A DNA stretch of 64,000 bases from positions 62,001-126,000 of the forward strand of contig NZ_JARUQS010000001.1 in the NCBI RefSeq assembly GCF_029767755.1. Reading direction: 5' to 3'. This document shows positions 42,800-51,835 of this stretch, in pieces; position 1 is the stretch's first letter; the number at the start of each line of letters is the position of its first letter. Under the pieces are notes generated by a model. It was not told the origin of the DNA. It saw nothing but the letters and a program-made list of their open reading frames with translations, and searched no databases. This DNA is from Thiomicrorhabdus sp. zzn3. GTDB lineage: Bacteria > Pseudomonadota > Gammaproteobacteria > Thiomicrospirales > Thiomicrospiraceae. Both the position numbers and the translations under genes were made by a program.

Positions 42800-45490
42800 T
42801 TGATCGATACGTGGAAAAAAATCCAGAATTATGTCTTTTTTTACCTGATTTTTTCCATTAGCGTAGTGGTTGTTTTCGATCATATTTTCAAAAACCGCCA
42901 TAAAGATCTGCGAGATTCTCAAAGCCATTTGGTTGAGGTGACTTATCAATCCTTAATCAAAGGGCTGCAGAACAACGCCAACCTGTTCTTTTATAACATC
43001 ATCAATAAGCCCGAAAATACCGAGATATTGAAAGCGGTGTACGGCGCTTCAAAAGCAGAACGTGAAGCGCTGCGTTCCCGGCTTTACTATAATTTGGTCG
43101 ATAATTACCGGACGATGCCGGAATTTATGATCAAGCAGTTTCACTTCCATTTAAAAAACAATGACAGTTTTTTACGCTTTCATCGGCCGGAATTGTACGG
43201 TGATAACCTGACGGATGTCAGAGCCACTGTCGCCTATGTAAATGAACATCAAAAGCCGGTTTCAGGATTTGAAGAAGGGCGTATTTTTAACGGCTACCGC
43301 TTTGTTTTTCCGATCTTTGTCAATGGACACGAGCATGTCGGTTCGGTTGAAACCTCCGTGTCGATGAAAGTGATTATGGAGCAGATGCAGGCTGAATTGC
43401 ACGAAAAAGGCAGTTTCATCATCCGCAAGCAGGTCGTGGATCAGAAGGTGTTTACCGCCGAACATTCCAATTATGTGCCCACCCCGTTTTCTGACCAATT
43501 CCTCTATGAAAAGTCGATCATGTCATCGCAAACGGACCCTTTAAGCGAAGCATTAATCGCCAAGCTCATCGGCAACCGGCCGATTGAGCCGTTTCTGGAT
43601 AAACATCAAGCAATTACCTACGATGTGCACCATAGCGGCCAGGATTATTTCTTAACCTTTTTGCCGATTCCCAATGCCATTTCTAAAGAAACGGTGGCGT
43701 ATTTCATTTTTGTGGAAGAGGATTTGAAGCACCGAGAGCTGATGTTTCAGTTCTTTCTGTTTTCCGTTTCCAGTTTATTGATTGGCCTGTTGATCACCTG
43801 GTTGTTCTACAAAGCCAAAAGCAATGAGCGGCGTATGCGAGAAGCGGAACGTAAAACCAAAGAACAGAATTTCTTATTGAATAAAGCGCAGGAAGTGGCG
43901 CATTTAGGGCACTGGGTATTTGATCTGAGATGGAATGAGCTGTATTGGAGTGACGAGGTGTATCGTATTTTTGGCGCGGAGCCCGGGAAGTTTGCCGCGA
44001 CCTATGAAGCATTCATGCAATTTATTCATCCTGATGACCGGGATCGCCTTAATCAGGTGTATCAAGCATCGGTGCAAAACAAAGATCATTACAAATTGCA
44101 GCATCGCATCATCCGTTCTGATGACGAAGTGCGTTATGTCGAAGAAGAGGGGCGTCATGAATTTGATGCGCAGGGTAATGTGATTCGTTCGATCGGCACG
44201 GTGCTTGACATTACCGAGCGCGTGCTGAGCGAGCAACACGTGCAACATCTGAAAGAACAGTATGAGTCGTTGGTGCAAAGCATTCCGGAAATTGTGTTCC
44301 GCTGTAAAGTCGATGAGCATTGGACCATGCTTTATTTGAACGATGCGGTTGAAAAGGTCACGGGCTATCCTGCCAATGACTTCCTTTATAACAAAGTGCG
44401 TCCGTTTGATTCGATTATTCACCCTGAGGATCGGGTTCGGGTCGAACAGGATTCCACCGAAAGCTATACCGAAGATCGAAGTTATGAGCTGGAGTACCGC
44501 CTGATCAAAAAAAATGGCGAGGTGGTCTATGTCAAAGAACTCGGGCATTTAGTGACCTTAGAGGAGGGGGTTAAGGTGCTTGAGGGGATCATTACGGATG
44601 TCACTGCTGAGAAGCACGCCTTGCACAAGTTGCAGCAGTTTATTGATACCCAAAGTCAGATCGTTGTCGTGCGCAGTGCAGACCAGCTGACGTTTGCCAA
44701 CCAAAGCTTTTTTAACTTTTTTGGTTATGCCGATCTGCAAAGTTTTATGCAGGAACACAGCTGCGTGTGCGATTACTTTATTAAGCAGGATGAGTTTTTT
44801 GATCTGAGTCAGGTCAAACCGGAACATGCAAGTTGGGTTGAGGCGATGGAGCGCTTGCCCGGAAACCGTCAGGTGGTGTTGATGCAAGGCGTTAATGGGC
44901 CGCGCAGAGCGTTCTCCGTGTCATTCAGTGATTTTGATGCCGACTCCAAAATCATCACCTTTAATGATATCAGTGACACCATGCGCGAACAGATTGACTG
45001 GAAGCACCGCGCTTACCATGACCCTCTGACGGGCTGTTTGAATCGCCACTTCTTAGAGAAGCATTATGATGAGTTGATGCGAGAACTTCAGCAGCTCGGT
45101 AAACAGACCGGTTTGATTTTGTTTGATATCGATCATTTCAAACGCATTAATGACGAGTATGGTCATAACCGCGGCGATGAGGTGCTTAAAAAAATCGCCA
45201 GTCTGGTCCATGCGCGTATTCGTGATACCGACCGCTTTGTGCGTTGGGGGGGGGAAGAGTTTTTAATTTTATTCCCGATCGATTCGCTTGAGGATCTGGA
45301 GCGTTTTGCGGAACACCTCAGGGCGTTGATTGAAGAGCATGATTTGGCCGGTATTCATGTGACCAGCAGTTTTGGCGCTACCCTGGTTGCGAAGGATGAA
45401 GGGTTGAGATCGGCTATTTCGCGTGCCGATAAGGCACTGTATTCTGTCAAAGAAAACGGCCGTAATGGCGTACGGATTTGTTCAAACTAA
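42800..45490 (+). CDS. Membrane diguanylate cyclase with three PAS domains
   Basis: 896 aa. TM helix at ~11-27, a ~290-residue periplasmic sensor, TM helix ~313-335, then PAS_3-type domains (~355-475 and ~485-605), a third PAS (~610-725) with the unusual SCVCD motif (Cys655, Cys657), and a GGDEF domain. The active site is intact (WGGEEF ~817-821) and the product-inhibition site RxxD is present (RDTD). It makes c-di-GMP in response to a periplasmic or redox/ligand signal. The start is TTG with AGAGG nine bases upstream; no in-frame ATG is near. Nine consecutive G (45246-45254) encode the Trp-Gly-Gly of the active site. Confidence 0.92.
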   Translation: MIDTWKKIQNYVFFYLIFSISVVVVFDHIFKNRHKDLRDSQSHLVEVTYQSLIKGLQNNANLFFYNIINKPENTEILKAVYGASKAEREALRSRLYYNLVDNYRTMPEFMIKQFHFHLKNNDSFLRFHRPELYGDNLTDVRATVAYVNEHQKPVSGFEEGRIFNGYRFVFPIFVNGHEHVGSVETSVSMKVIMEQMQAELHEKGSFIIRKQVVDQKVFTAEHSNYVPTPFSDQFLYEKSIMSSQTDPLSEALIAKLIGNRPIEPFLDKHQAITYDVHHSGQDYFLTFLPIPNAISKETVAYFIFVEEDLKHRELMFQFFLFSVSSLLIGLLITWLFYKAKSNERRMREAERKTKEQNFLLNKAQEVAHLGHWVFDLRWNELYWSDEVYRIFGAEPGKFAATYEAFMQFIHPDDRDRLNQVYQASVQNKDHYKLQHRIIRSDDEVRYVEEEGRHEFDAQGNVIRSIGTVLDITERVLSEQHVQHLKEQYESLVQSIPEIVFRCKVDEHWTMLYLNDAVEKVTGYPANDFLYNKVRPFDSIIHPEDRVRVEQDSTESYTEDRSYELEYRLIKKNGEVVYVKELGHLVTLEEGVKVLEGIITDVTAEKHALHKLQQFIDTQSQIVVVRSADQLTFANQSFFNFFGYADLQSFMQEHSCVCDYFIKQDEFFDLSQVKPEHASWVEAMERLPGNRQVVLMQGVNGPRRAFSVSFSDFDADSKIITFNDISDTMREQIDWKHRAYHDPLTGCLNRHFLEKHYDELMRELQQLGKQTGLILFDIDHFKRINDEYGHNRGDEVLKKIASLVHARIRDTDRFVRWGGEEFLILFPIDSLEDLERFAEHLRALIEEHDLAGIHVTSSFGATLVAKDEGLRSAISRADKALYSVKENGRNGVRICSN

Positions 45491-45544
45491 GTCGTCTTGA
45501 CTAAGACGGTAGATCGATCATCGGTAGCTAGAAAAAGGGTGGCT

Positions 45545-46126
45545 ATGCTCGACAAGATACCTTATATTCAGATTGGTATCAGTCTTCTGATTCCTTTTGC
45601 CATACTGTTGACACAGTGGGGGGTCAAGAAACTGATTTTGAATCTAGGGCAGGTTAAAGGCGTTCCGTCTGACCGGGCCTATCAGGTTTATCGCTACTTT
45701 AAATCCTTGATTGTGATTAGCTGGCTGGTGCTGCTTCTGGTCATTTGGGGGATCGATTATCAAGCCCTTCTGGTGGTGGCGTCGTCAGTGCTGGCGGTCA
45801 TTGGTGTGGCGCTGGTGGCACAATGGTCAATTCTGAGTAATGTCACCGCCAGTATTATTGTGTTTTTCACCTTGCCTGCCAAAATTGGTGATGAAATTGA
45901 GGTGATTGACGGCAACAACACGGTCAAGGGCGTGATTAAAGAGATTAATTTTTTCAATGTCTTGTTGTGTGACGCTGACGGCCACGAAGTGGCCTATCCC
46001 AACAACCTGATTTTGCAAAAACCGGTGCGTAAGCATGCGGTGGACAATTCCGCTGTTGCGGTATCGACCGAGGCGCATCCGAGCACCTTGCAAAAACGCC
46101 TTAAACAGCGGCGCGAGACGTTTTGA
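45545..46126 (+). CDS. Small MscS-domain channel protein
   Basis: 193 aa: three hydrophobic segments (residues ~8-28, 50-72, 75-105), then the MscS beta domain (PAKIGDEIEVIDGNNTVKGVIKEINFFNVLLCDADGHEVAYPNNLILQKPV). The long cytoplasmic cage domain of MscS is missing, so this is the minimal form. It may gate on membrane tension or be regulatory. AAGGG precedes the ATG at 45545; a TTG at 45497 is possible but adds an unconserved stretch. A second, full-size MscS gene is 570 bp downstream. Confidence 0.82.
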   Translation: MLDKIPYIQIGISLLIPFAILLTQWGVKKLILNLGQVKGVPSDRAYQVYRYFKSLIVISWLVLLLVIWGIDYQALLVVASSVLAVIGVALVAQWSILSNVTASIIVFFTLPAKIGDEIEVIDGNNTVKGVIKEINFFNVLLCDADGHEVAYPNNLILQKPVRKHAVDNSAVAVSTEAHPSTLQKRLKQRRETF

Positions 46127-46144
46127 AAAAAGGCCCTGAGCAAA

Positions 46145-46660
46145 TTACAACGGGCATTGTGGCGAGGTGATTTGGGTTTGATGCACGTCAATCAGTTCGC
46201 CGGGCAATAGAGCGGAACGTCCGATAAGCAGGGGCTCTTTGAAGCCGCTACGATCGGCCAGGTTGACTTGAATGTGACGCCATGACCGGTTGAGACAGAT
46301 TTTGAGGCCCACCACAGGTCGAATGTGTGCCGCACTGTGCTTCTGTTTGATGTGGCTGGTGCGCAGCAGCGGTAGGGTCAGTATGGTATTTTCCAGGGTT
46401 TGAAAACGCACCTGATCCAAGCCGCGTTTATCCTTAAAGATCGTTATATTGGTTGCATGCAGGGAGCTGTGATCGGCCCCTGAATCGATTTTGGCTGGCC
46501 GGGTCAATCCCGTTTTGTTGAGCGTGGGCAGGAAAACCGGTTCTATCCACCCCAGTATTGATGTGTTTGCGCTGGCAGAGTGTGTCATTAGGCAGGTCAG
46601 CAGCATGCCAATCAAATATGGGGCAGGCCTGTTTAAAAGCGGCAATCTTGTTTTAAACAT
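46145..46660 (-). CDS. Exported retropepsin-like protein (RimB/DUF785 type)
   Basis: 171 aa with an N-terminal hydrophobic signal (ending SASA, about residue 31). The aspartic-protease loop AKIDSGADHSSLHA is followed by RPVVGLKICLNRSWRHIQVNLADR and LLIGRSALLPGELIDV, the pattern of the COG4067 retropepsin-like family found beside rimK in many bacteria. The family's peptidase activity is little studied. rimK is not adjacent here; the gene lies between two mechanosensitive channel genes on the opposite strand. Confidence 0.82.
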   Translation of the reverse strand: MFKTRLPLLNRPAPYLIGMLLTCLMTHSASANTSILGWIEPVFLPTLNKTGLTRPAKIDSGADHSSLHATNITIFKDKRGLDQVRFQTLENTILTLPLLRTSHIKQKHSAAHIRPVVGLKICLNRSWRHIQVNLADRSGFKEPLLIGRSALLPGELIDVHQTQITSPQCPL

Positions 46661-46693
46661 AAAGAGAAGTCCCTCTGGTTAAGTGAGGAAAAT

Positions 46694-48013
46694 ATGGATT
46701 TTGAACCGATTGTGGCTTGGTGGCAACATTTTTTAAGTGTGGCCGGCCAAGAGGTTGGCGGCGTCAATTTTTATTTGCAGATAGCGGCAGTGTTGGCCGC
46801 AGTCACGCTCGCTTGGTTTGGAACCATGCGTTTGAGAACGTGGCTCGCTGGGGCCGGGGCGGCTGTGTCAACGAAATGGTGGATGCCACCGTTGCTGGCA
46901 TTGAGTTCGGTGGTGTGGCCTCTGTTATCTCTGCTGTTGCTGGGCGTGGTGCAATCGGTATTTCGTGACAGCGGCATCGACTTTGGCGTCATTAAGGTGA
47001 GTTTCAGCTTAGTGCTGATCGCGACGCTTTATTTGCTGATCCATCGTTTCGTCAACCATTTATTTGTGGGCACCTTGCTCAAATGGGTGGCCCTGCCGAT
47101 GGCCGGGCTTTATCTTTTTGGTTGGCTAGAACCAACGGTTGCCTATCTGCAGGGAATAGGCTTTGCCATCGGCGGCCTGAATCTTTCGGTCTATGCGTTG
47201 TTGCGCTTGCTGGTTTTCGGCTCGATTCTCTTTTGGCTGGGACGTATCTCCAACCAGTATGGTCAGCAGCTGATCCGCAGTAAACAGACTCTCGATGTAC
47301 GCACCCGAGAGGTGTTTGCCAAGCTGTTTGAAATCGGCCTTTATTTCACCATCTTTTTGTTGCTGCTTAATGCGGTCGGCATTAATCTGACCGCGCTGGC
47401 CGTGTTTGGAGGGGCGCTTGGCGTAGGGATTGGTTTCGGCCTGCAACAGATTGCCTCCAATTTTATTTCAGGTCTGATTATCTTGATGGACAAGTCGATG
47501 GCGATTGGGAATTACATCGAGCTGGAAGACGGTAAATCGGGCATTCTCAAGAAAATGGGGATGCGTTCGTCCACTCTGCAGACCTATGACGGTAAGGTCA
47601 TTGTGGTGCCCAATGAGCGTTTTATTACCACCGCCTTTACCAACTGGACCCATGAAGATCCTCGACAGCGCTATACGCTGACCTTTTCGGTGGCTTACGA
47701 CTCGGATATCCCGGCCATTCCCGAATTGATTCTGAATGCGGTTAAGCAACATCCTCAGGTATTGCTTGAACCGGAGCTGCCGGATTGTGAAATCATTGAA
47801 TTTGCCGATTCCGGAGTGGTATTTCAACTGGAATACTGGATTGAAGGCATTGACGATGGCAAGAACCGCGTGGGTTCCGATCTGCTGATGATCATCTGGA
47901 AAACGCTCAAAGACAATCATATCGCCATTCCGTTTCCGCAGCGTGAAGTGCGGATTTTAAATAGGTCCGTTGATAAGGCCCCTGTTGGTGAGACCATTGG
48001 ATCGCAGAGCTAA
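46694..48013 (+). CDS. MscS-family mechanosensitive channel
   Basis: 439 aa with about five membrane helices; the pore helix is NLTALAVFGGALGVGIGFGLQQIASNFISGLIILMDKSMAIGNYIEL, followed by the complete cytoplasmic beta and alpha/beta domains to FPQREVRI. It opens under hypo-osmotic stress to release solutes. The Gly/Ala-packed pore helix is intact. GAGGAAAAT precedes the ATG. It converges on msrAB across a gap that contains a 24-bp perfect palindrome. Confidence 0.93.
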   Translation: MDFEPIVAWWQHFLSVAGQEVGGVNFYLQIAAVLAAVTLAWFGTMRLRTWLAGAGAAVSTKWWMPPLLALSSVVWPLLSLLLLGVVQSVFRDSGIDFGVIKVSFSLVLIATLYLLIHRFVNHLFVGTLLKWVALPMAGLYLFGWLEPTVAYLQGIGFAIGGLNLSVYALLRLLVFGSILFWLGRISNQYGQQLIRSKQTLDVRTREVFAKLFEIGLYFTIFLLLLNAVGINLTALAVFGGALGVGIGFGLQQIASNFISGLIILMDKSMAIGNYIELEDGKSGILKKMGMRSSTLQTYDGKVIVVPNERFITTAFTNWTHEDPRQRYTLTFSVAYDSDIPAIPELILNAVKQHPQVLLEPELPDCEIIEFADSGVVFQLEYWIEGIDDGKNRVGSDLLMIIWKTLKDNHIAIPFPQREVRILNRSVDKAPVGETIGSQS

Positions 48014-48034
48014 AGAGCATTTCCTTGGCCGCAA

Positions 48035-48058
48035 CAACCCAACAGGCCTGTTGGGTTG
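48035..48058. terminator. 24-bp perfect palindrome centred on AACAGGCCTGTT
   Basis: A perfect palindrome around the repeat core, with CCC/GGG extensions on both sides, lies between the convergent mscS and msrAB genes. As RNA it could form a hairpin on either strand (loop taken from the centre). No T run follows on either side, so termination is only a guess. Confidence 0.5.
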
Positions 48059-48089
48059 ATGTGAGCTGTTTCGTACGGTTGCGCTGGGT

Positions 48090-49436
48090 TTACTTAACCT
48101 CTTCATCGGGGACGAATTTCAGCACATTGCCGTTAATGCAATAGCGTTTATAGGTCGGCGGTGGGCCGTCATTAAACACATGTCCCAGATGAATGCCCGA
48201 ACTGGCGCTGCGCACCTCGATACGACGCATGCCGTGACTGTTATCTTCGTGCTCGGTGATCGCTCCTGCCACGGGATTAAAAAAACTCGGCCAGCCGGTA
48301 CCGCTGTCGAATTTGGTGTCGCTTCTGAAGAGCGGTGCGCCGGTAATCGGGTCGACAAAAGTCCCCGGGCGTTTCTCATCCAGATGCGAGCCGGTAAAGG
48401 CATATTCCGTTCCTTGCTCAAAGGCAATGCGCTGTTGTTCCGGAGTCAGCAGTTGAAAGCCCAGCCACTTCCAGAAGCGCGGTTTGTCACCGTTGTAGCC
48501 GGTAAAGCGTGAAACCTCGTGGCCTTTTTCAAACAGGACGATGGTCGGCGTTGCAAACAGGCTCTTTTCCAGTGTCCAGTTTTCCGGAGGGTTTGGGTTG
48601 AGAGTGGTGGCAATGGGCACTTCAGATTGCCAGTGTTCGAGAATTTCGCGTTTAAACAGCTTGCAGAACTCACACTCTTCGGCTTCAAAGACGATCAACT
48701 GGCGGTCGAAGTTGAGGTCGGCGGCTTGCAAACGAGGGGGAGTCGGCTGCGAGGCCTGTTCTGATCCAGGATAGGCTACGCCGGTGCCGCCCAACCCGCA
48801 ATAACCGTCGGGGTTTTTTTTCAGGTAATCCTGGTGGTATTCCTCGGCGCTGTTGTAGTTGCGGAGCGGCGCAATTTCTGTGGTGATTTGAGGGTAGCCA
48901 GCCCGGCTTAAAGCTTGCTGGTAGATATCACGGGTGGCTTCGGCCACCGCCTTTTGTGCATCAGAGTGGTAATAAATCGCGCTACGGTAATTTGACCCGA
49001 TGTCGTTGCCTTGGCGATCGCCTTGAGTTGGGTCATGATTTTCCCAAAATTGAATGAGCACGGTTTCCAGGTTCACTAATTTGGGATTAAAGGTGACTTT
49101 GACTACTTCCGCGTGGTTCCGGGCGTCGCTTTTGCCCATTTTTAAGGCGCGCTCTTCACCCAATACGTCGTAGTAACCGACTTTTTTTGCATCCCCGCCG
49201 GCGTAACCGCTTTCCACGTCAACGACGCCCGGGAGTTCCGACATGCGCTTTTCAGCCCCCCAAAAACATCCCATTCCGAGTACGATTGAATCGGTTTCCA
49301 TCTGTGCGGTTACTTGATCGTTATGCGCGTTCATGTCCGGCTCCTTGGCGCAGCTTTGAAGAGAAAAGGCCAGAATAAGAATGGTGCTGGCCAACCATGC
49401 CGTGCCATATCGGCGTTTAAGCAGAAAGTGTGTCAT
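48090..49436 (-). CDS. msrAB: Exported MsrA-thioredoxin-MsrB fusion
   Basis: 448-aa methionine sulfoxide reductase. A lipobox (FSLQSCAK, Cys29) suggests an envelope lipoprotein. MsrA domain with nucleophile Cys57 in GCFWGAE and YAGG...HAEVV...GSNYRSAIYY; a thioredoxin-like middle domain (residues ~235-330) with CEFC (Cys255, Cys258); MsrB domain with SGTGWPSFF, HLGHVFNDGPPPT and catalytic Cys433 in RYCIN. MsrB's two CxxC zinc sites are absent. The order MsrA-Trx-MsrB differs from PilB (Trx-MsrA-MsrB). It repairs both methionine sulfoxide stereoisomers in the envelope. A strong GGAGGT site precedes the start. Confidence 0.93.
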   Translation of the reverse strand: MTHFLLKRRYGTAWLASTILILAFSLQSCAKEPDMNAHNDQVTAQMETDSIVLGMGCFWGAEKRMSELPGVVDVESGYAGGDAKKVGYYDVLGEERALKMGKSDARNHAEVVKVTFNPKLVNLETVLIQFWENHDPTQGDRQGNDIGSNYRSAIYYHSDAQKAVAEATRDIYQQALSRAGYPQITTEIAPLRNYNSAEEYHQDYLKKNPDGYCGLGGTGVAYPGSEQASQPTPPRLQAADLNFDRQLIVFEAEECEFCKLFKREILEHWQSEVPIATTLNPNPPENWTLEKSLFATPTIVLFEKGHEVSRFTGYNGDKPRFWKWLGFQLLTPEQQRIAFEQGTEYAFTGSHLDEKRPGTFVDPITGAPLFRSDTKFDSGTGWPSFFNPVAGAITEHEDNSHGMRRIEVRSASSGIHLGHVFNDGPPPTYKRYCINGNVLKFVPDEEVK

Positions 49437-49583
49437 GGTTCGACCTCCTTTCAGTGTCCATCCTAATCGGGATTGAGTTAGGTTTAGGGTTTATTTTAAC
49501 AAAACCAACTGCTTTACTGGGTTTTTAACCATGAAAAGAGTAGTGAGAAAGGCTAAAGTTATTTACAATAAAATAATTGTTCA

Positions 49584-49596
49584 AAACTTATACAAT
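49584..49596. promoter_or_regulatory. Possible LitR half-site before the DUF523/DUF1722 gene
   Basis: AAACTTATAC here is identical to the first ten bases of the inverted repeat upstream of the LitR-like gene (41082-41091), and reads as TTGTATAAG on the other strand. Only one arm is clear. It is 130 bp before the gene at 49725. Confidence 0.35.
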
Positions 49597-49724
49597 GTGG
49601 CTTGATCTTTAAACGGTGTGCATTGCAAGCTTTAACCGGGTTGGGTAAAGTGGAGTAATCTATCCGTCGGGATCCTGTCTTACATTGCGGTTAAAGCTAG
49701 CGGCTAAAACGAAAAGAGGTGATT

Positions 49725-50732
49725 ATGTCCTCCACCCATCAAACGATGACTGAAAATGCACGGTTTCCGCGTCTGAAAATTGCCGTTTCGGATTGTCTGA
49801 AAGGCGTAGAGTGCCGTTATAATGGCGGCCATGCCCAAGACGAGTTTGTAAAGCATCAGCTTTCGCAGTATGCGGATTTTGTTCCCTTCTGTCCGGAGGC
49901 AGCGGTAATCGGTACCCCGAGAGAGACCATTCGACTGGTCGATGTGAAGGGGCAGGTACGGGTACTTGGCAGTAAAACGGCTACGGATTATACCGACGGC
50001 TTGCAGGAGTATGCCGAAAAACGGGTGGCGTTGATTGCCGAACGCCAGGTAGACGGGGCGGTGGTGAAATCGCGCTCGCCGAGCTGTGGTTTGGAGCGGA
50101 TCAAGGTTTACCGCGAAAGCGGTGAATGGTATGGTTCCAGCGATCCCATGCGCCAAGGGGTGTTTACTGAGCAGCTGCAGAAAAGTATGCCGTATCTGGC
50201 GATTGAGGAGGAGGGGCGTTTGCAGGACGCCTGGTTGCGTGAAAATTATGTCCTTCAAGTCTTTTCGGCCGCGCGCTGGCGCGAGTTTATGCAACAGTCG
50301 CCTGACGTGAAAGCCTTTCAGGACTTTCATCGTGATCATAAGTTTTTGCTGCTCTCTAAAAGTGAGGCGTTGTATCGCCGCATGGGGCCGATTGTGGCGG
50401 AAACCACAGCGCAAAATCTGACAGAAAAGCTGCAGGAATACGGTGCTTTATTCCACGAGGCGATAGCGGAAAAAGGCGCGCGCGGCAAAATGATCAATGT
50501 CCTGGAGCATTTGTACGGCTATTTCAAGAAGCAGGTGACTGAGCGTGAAAAAGCTTTCTTCCGTGAGACGTTGGAAGAATTCCGGGAAGGTACGGTGCCG
50601 CTGATTGCGGTGATTAAAATTATTCAGCAGTTTATTCATCATTACGGTTCGGAGTATTTGAGCACGCAGATTATTTTGCACCCCTATCCGCCGGAATTGG
50701 CGTTGCGTTCGAGCATTCAGGCGTATCGATAG
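49725..50732 (+). CDS. DUF523 + DUF1722 protein (YbgA-like C-terminal domain)
   Basis: 335 aa. Residues ~12-150 are DUF523 (AVSDCLKGVECRYNGGH, CPEAAVIGTPRETIRLV, VVKSRSPSCGLERIKVY), residues ~160-335 DUF1722/YbgA (FHRDHKFLLLSKS, GKMINVLEHLYGYFKK). The function of neither domain is established. YbgA is encoded beside photolyase in E. coli, and such proteins recur in light-induced gene sets, which fits the light cassette at 38.6-42.5 kb. GAGGTG precedes the ATG at 49725. The folM gene follows 58 bp later, probably in the same operon. Confidence 0.88.
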   Translation: MSSTHQTMTENARFPRLKIAVSDCLKGVECRYNGGHAQDEFVKHQLSQYADFVPFCPEAAVIGTPRETIRLVDVKGQVRVLGSKTATDYTDGLQEYAEKRVALIAERQVDGAVVKSRSPSCGLERIKVYRESGEWYGSSDPMRQGVFTEQLQKSMPYLAIEEEGRLQDAWLRENYVLQVFSAARWREFMQQSPDVKAFQDFHRDHKFLLLSKSEALYRRMGPIVAETTAQNLTEKLQEYGALFHEAIAEKGARGKMINVLEHLYGYFKKQVTEREKAFFRETLEEFREGTVPLIAVIKIIQQFIHHYGSEYLSTQIILHPYPPELALRSSIQAYR

Positions 50733-50790
50733 GTGAAGGCGAGCAGGCCTGTTGAGTTTAGGGGTTAGACCCTAAGAGTGAAGGAAAACC

Positions 50791-51507
50791 ATGTTAAAAG
50801 AAGCCATTTTAATCACCGGCGGCGGGCGGCGTATCGGGCGCCATCTGGTTGAGCAGTTTCTAGAGCAGGCAACGCATCCGGTGGTGTTTACCTACCGCAC
50901 GCCGCGTCCGGAAGTTGAGACGTTGCAGGCACGCGGGGCGGTGGGTATTCAGGTGGATTTTAATCAAGTTGATGCGGTGGAAAGGGTGGTGTCCGCGGTG
51001 CAGTCACAGGTGAGCAGTCTGCGTGCGCTGATTCATAACGCTTCGGTGTGGTCGGACGATCAAACTGTTGCCCGGAATCCGCATTGTTTGACTGACATGA
51101 CCCGTTTGCATATTGAGGTGCCGTATCGCCTTAATGTGGCGCTGCATGAACTGCTGTTGGCTTCGCAAAGCCCGATGAAGGACGTGATTGCTCTGACCGA
51201 TGCTTCGGTGGACGGGGCTAATGGCGATTATGCGGCGTATTTGGCGAGCAAGGCAGGCTTGCAGAATTTAAGTAAGAATTTCGCCAAAAAATGGGCGCCG
51301 CAGATTAAGGTTAACAATATTGCGCCGGGGTTGATCCTGTTTCACCCTGAAGATGACGAGGCCTATCGAAAACGGCGCTTGCAGCAGTCGGCTCTCGCCA
51401 TCGAACCGGGGGAAGCGGTTATTTGGCAGGCGGTGCAATACTTGATGGAAAGTTCCTATACCACGGGGATCACCTTGCCGGTAGAGGGTGGACGTCACCT
51501 GATGTAA
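50791..51507 (+). CDS. folM: Dihydromonapterin reductase-like SDR
   Basis: 238 aa matching FolM: ILITGGGRRIGRHLVEQFL at the NADPH site, ALIHNASVW, YAAYLASKAGLQNLSKNFAKKWAP (Tyr/Lys catalytic pair), VNNIAPGLILFHPEDD and PVEGGRHLM at the C terminus. It reduces dihydromonapterin, and weakly dihydrofolate. With folE2 (18.9 kb) and photolyase in the window, it may supply reduced pterin or folate antenna cofactor to photolyase, or tetrahydromonapterin to a hydroxylase. It follows the DUF523/DUF1722 gene. Confidence 0.88.
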   Translation: MLKEAILITGGGRRIGRHLVEQFLEQATHPVVFTYRTPRPEVETLQARGAVGIQVDFNQVDAVERVVSAVQSQVSSLRALIHNASVWSDDQTVARNPHCLTDMTRLHIEVPYRLNVALHELLLASQSPMKDVIALTDASVDGANGDYAAYLASKAGLQNLSKNFAKKWAPQIKVNNIAPGLILFHPEDDEAYRKRRLQQSALAIEPGEAVIWQAVQYLMESSYTTGITLPVEGGRHLM

Positions 51508-51569
51508 CGTTTGCTTTGCGCAATAACGGTATGCCTGAACTATCAACGAGCAAAACTTAACTATTGCCT

Positions 51570-51835
51570 TCACTCGTAGTGGTATCGGCAAGCGATTATC
51601 GTTATCTGGTTATCATCAACCGCATAAACAAGTCGATTTGACTCGTCTATGCGTCTTGACCAAAATCCTGAAAGGTTTTCTTTTAATGGTTCAGGCTTGC
51701 CGATTCCTTCAAATGGCGAAGGCATTGCGTCCGTAATGAGTTTGTTAATTCGTTTAAGCTTTTTTTGTCTTGAGTTTGCCAGTAAGGATAATCACTCCAA
51801 GCACGTTCAGTCCAAGAGAGTATATCAATCTTCAT
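51570..51835 (-). pseudogene. yoeB: YoeB-type toxin with a one-base frameshift
   Basis: The gene starts at ATG 51835, overlapping the end of yefM by 11 bp as in functional pairs. Frame 1 gives MKIDILSWTERAWSDYPYWQTQDKK; after seven A (51760-51766, T on plus) the match moves to the -1 frame: KLKRINKLITDAMPSPFEG...GKPEPLKENLSGFWSRR and ends in RLVYAVDD...ACRYHYE, the catalytic end of the YoeB mRNA interferase. One added A, or a -1 ribosomal slip on A7, restores an 88-aa protein. So it is either an inactivated toxin, a slippage-controlled one, or a sequencing error. Confidence 0.85.
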
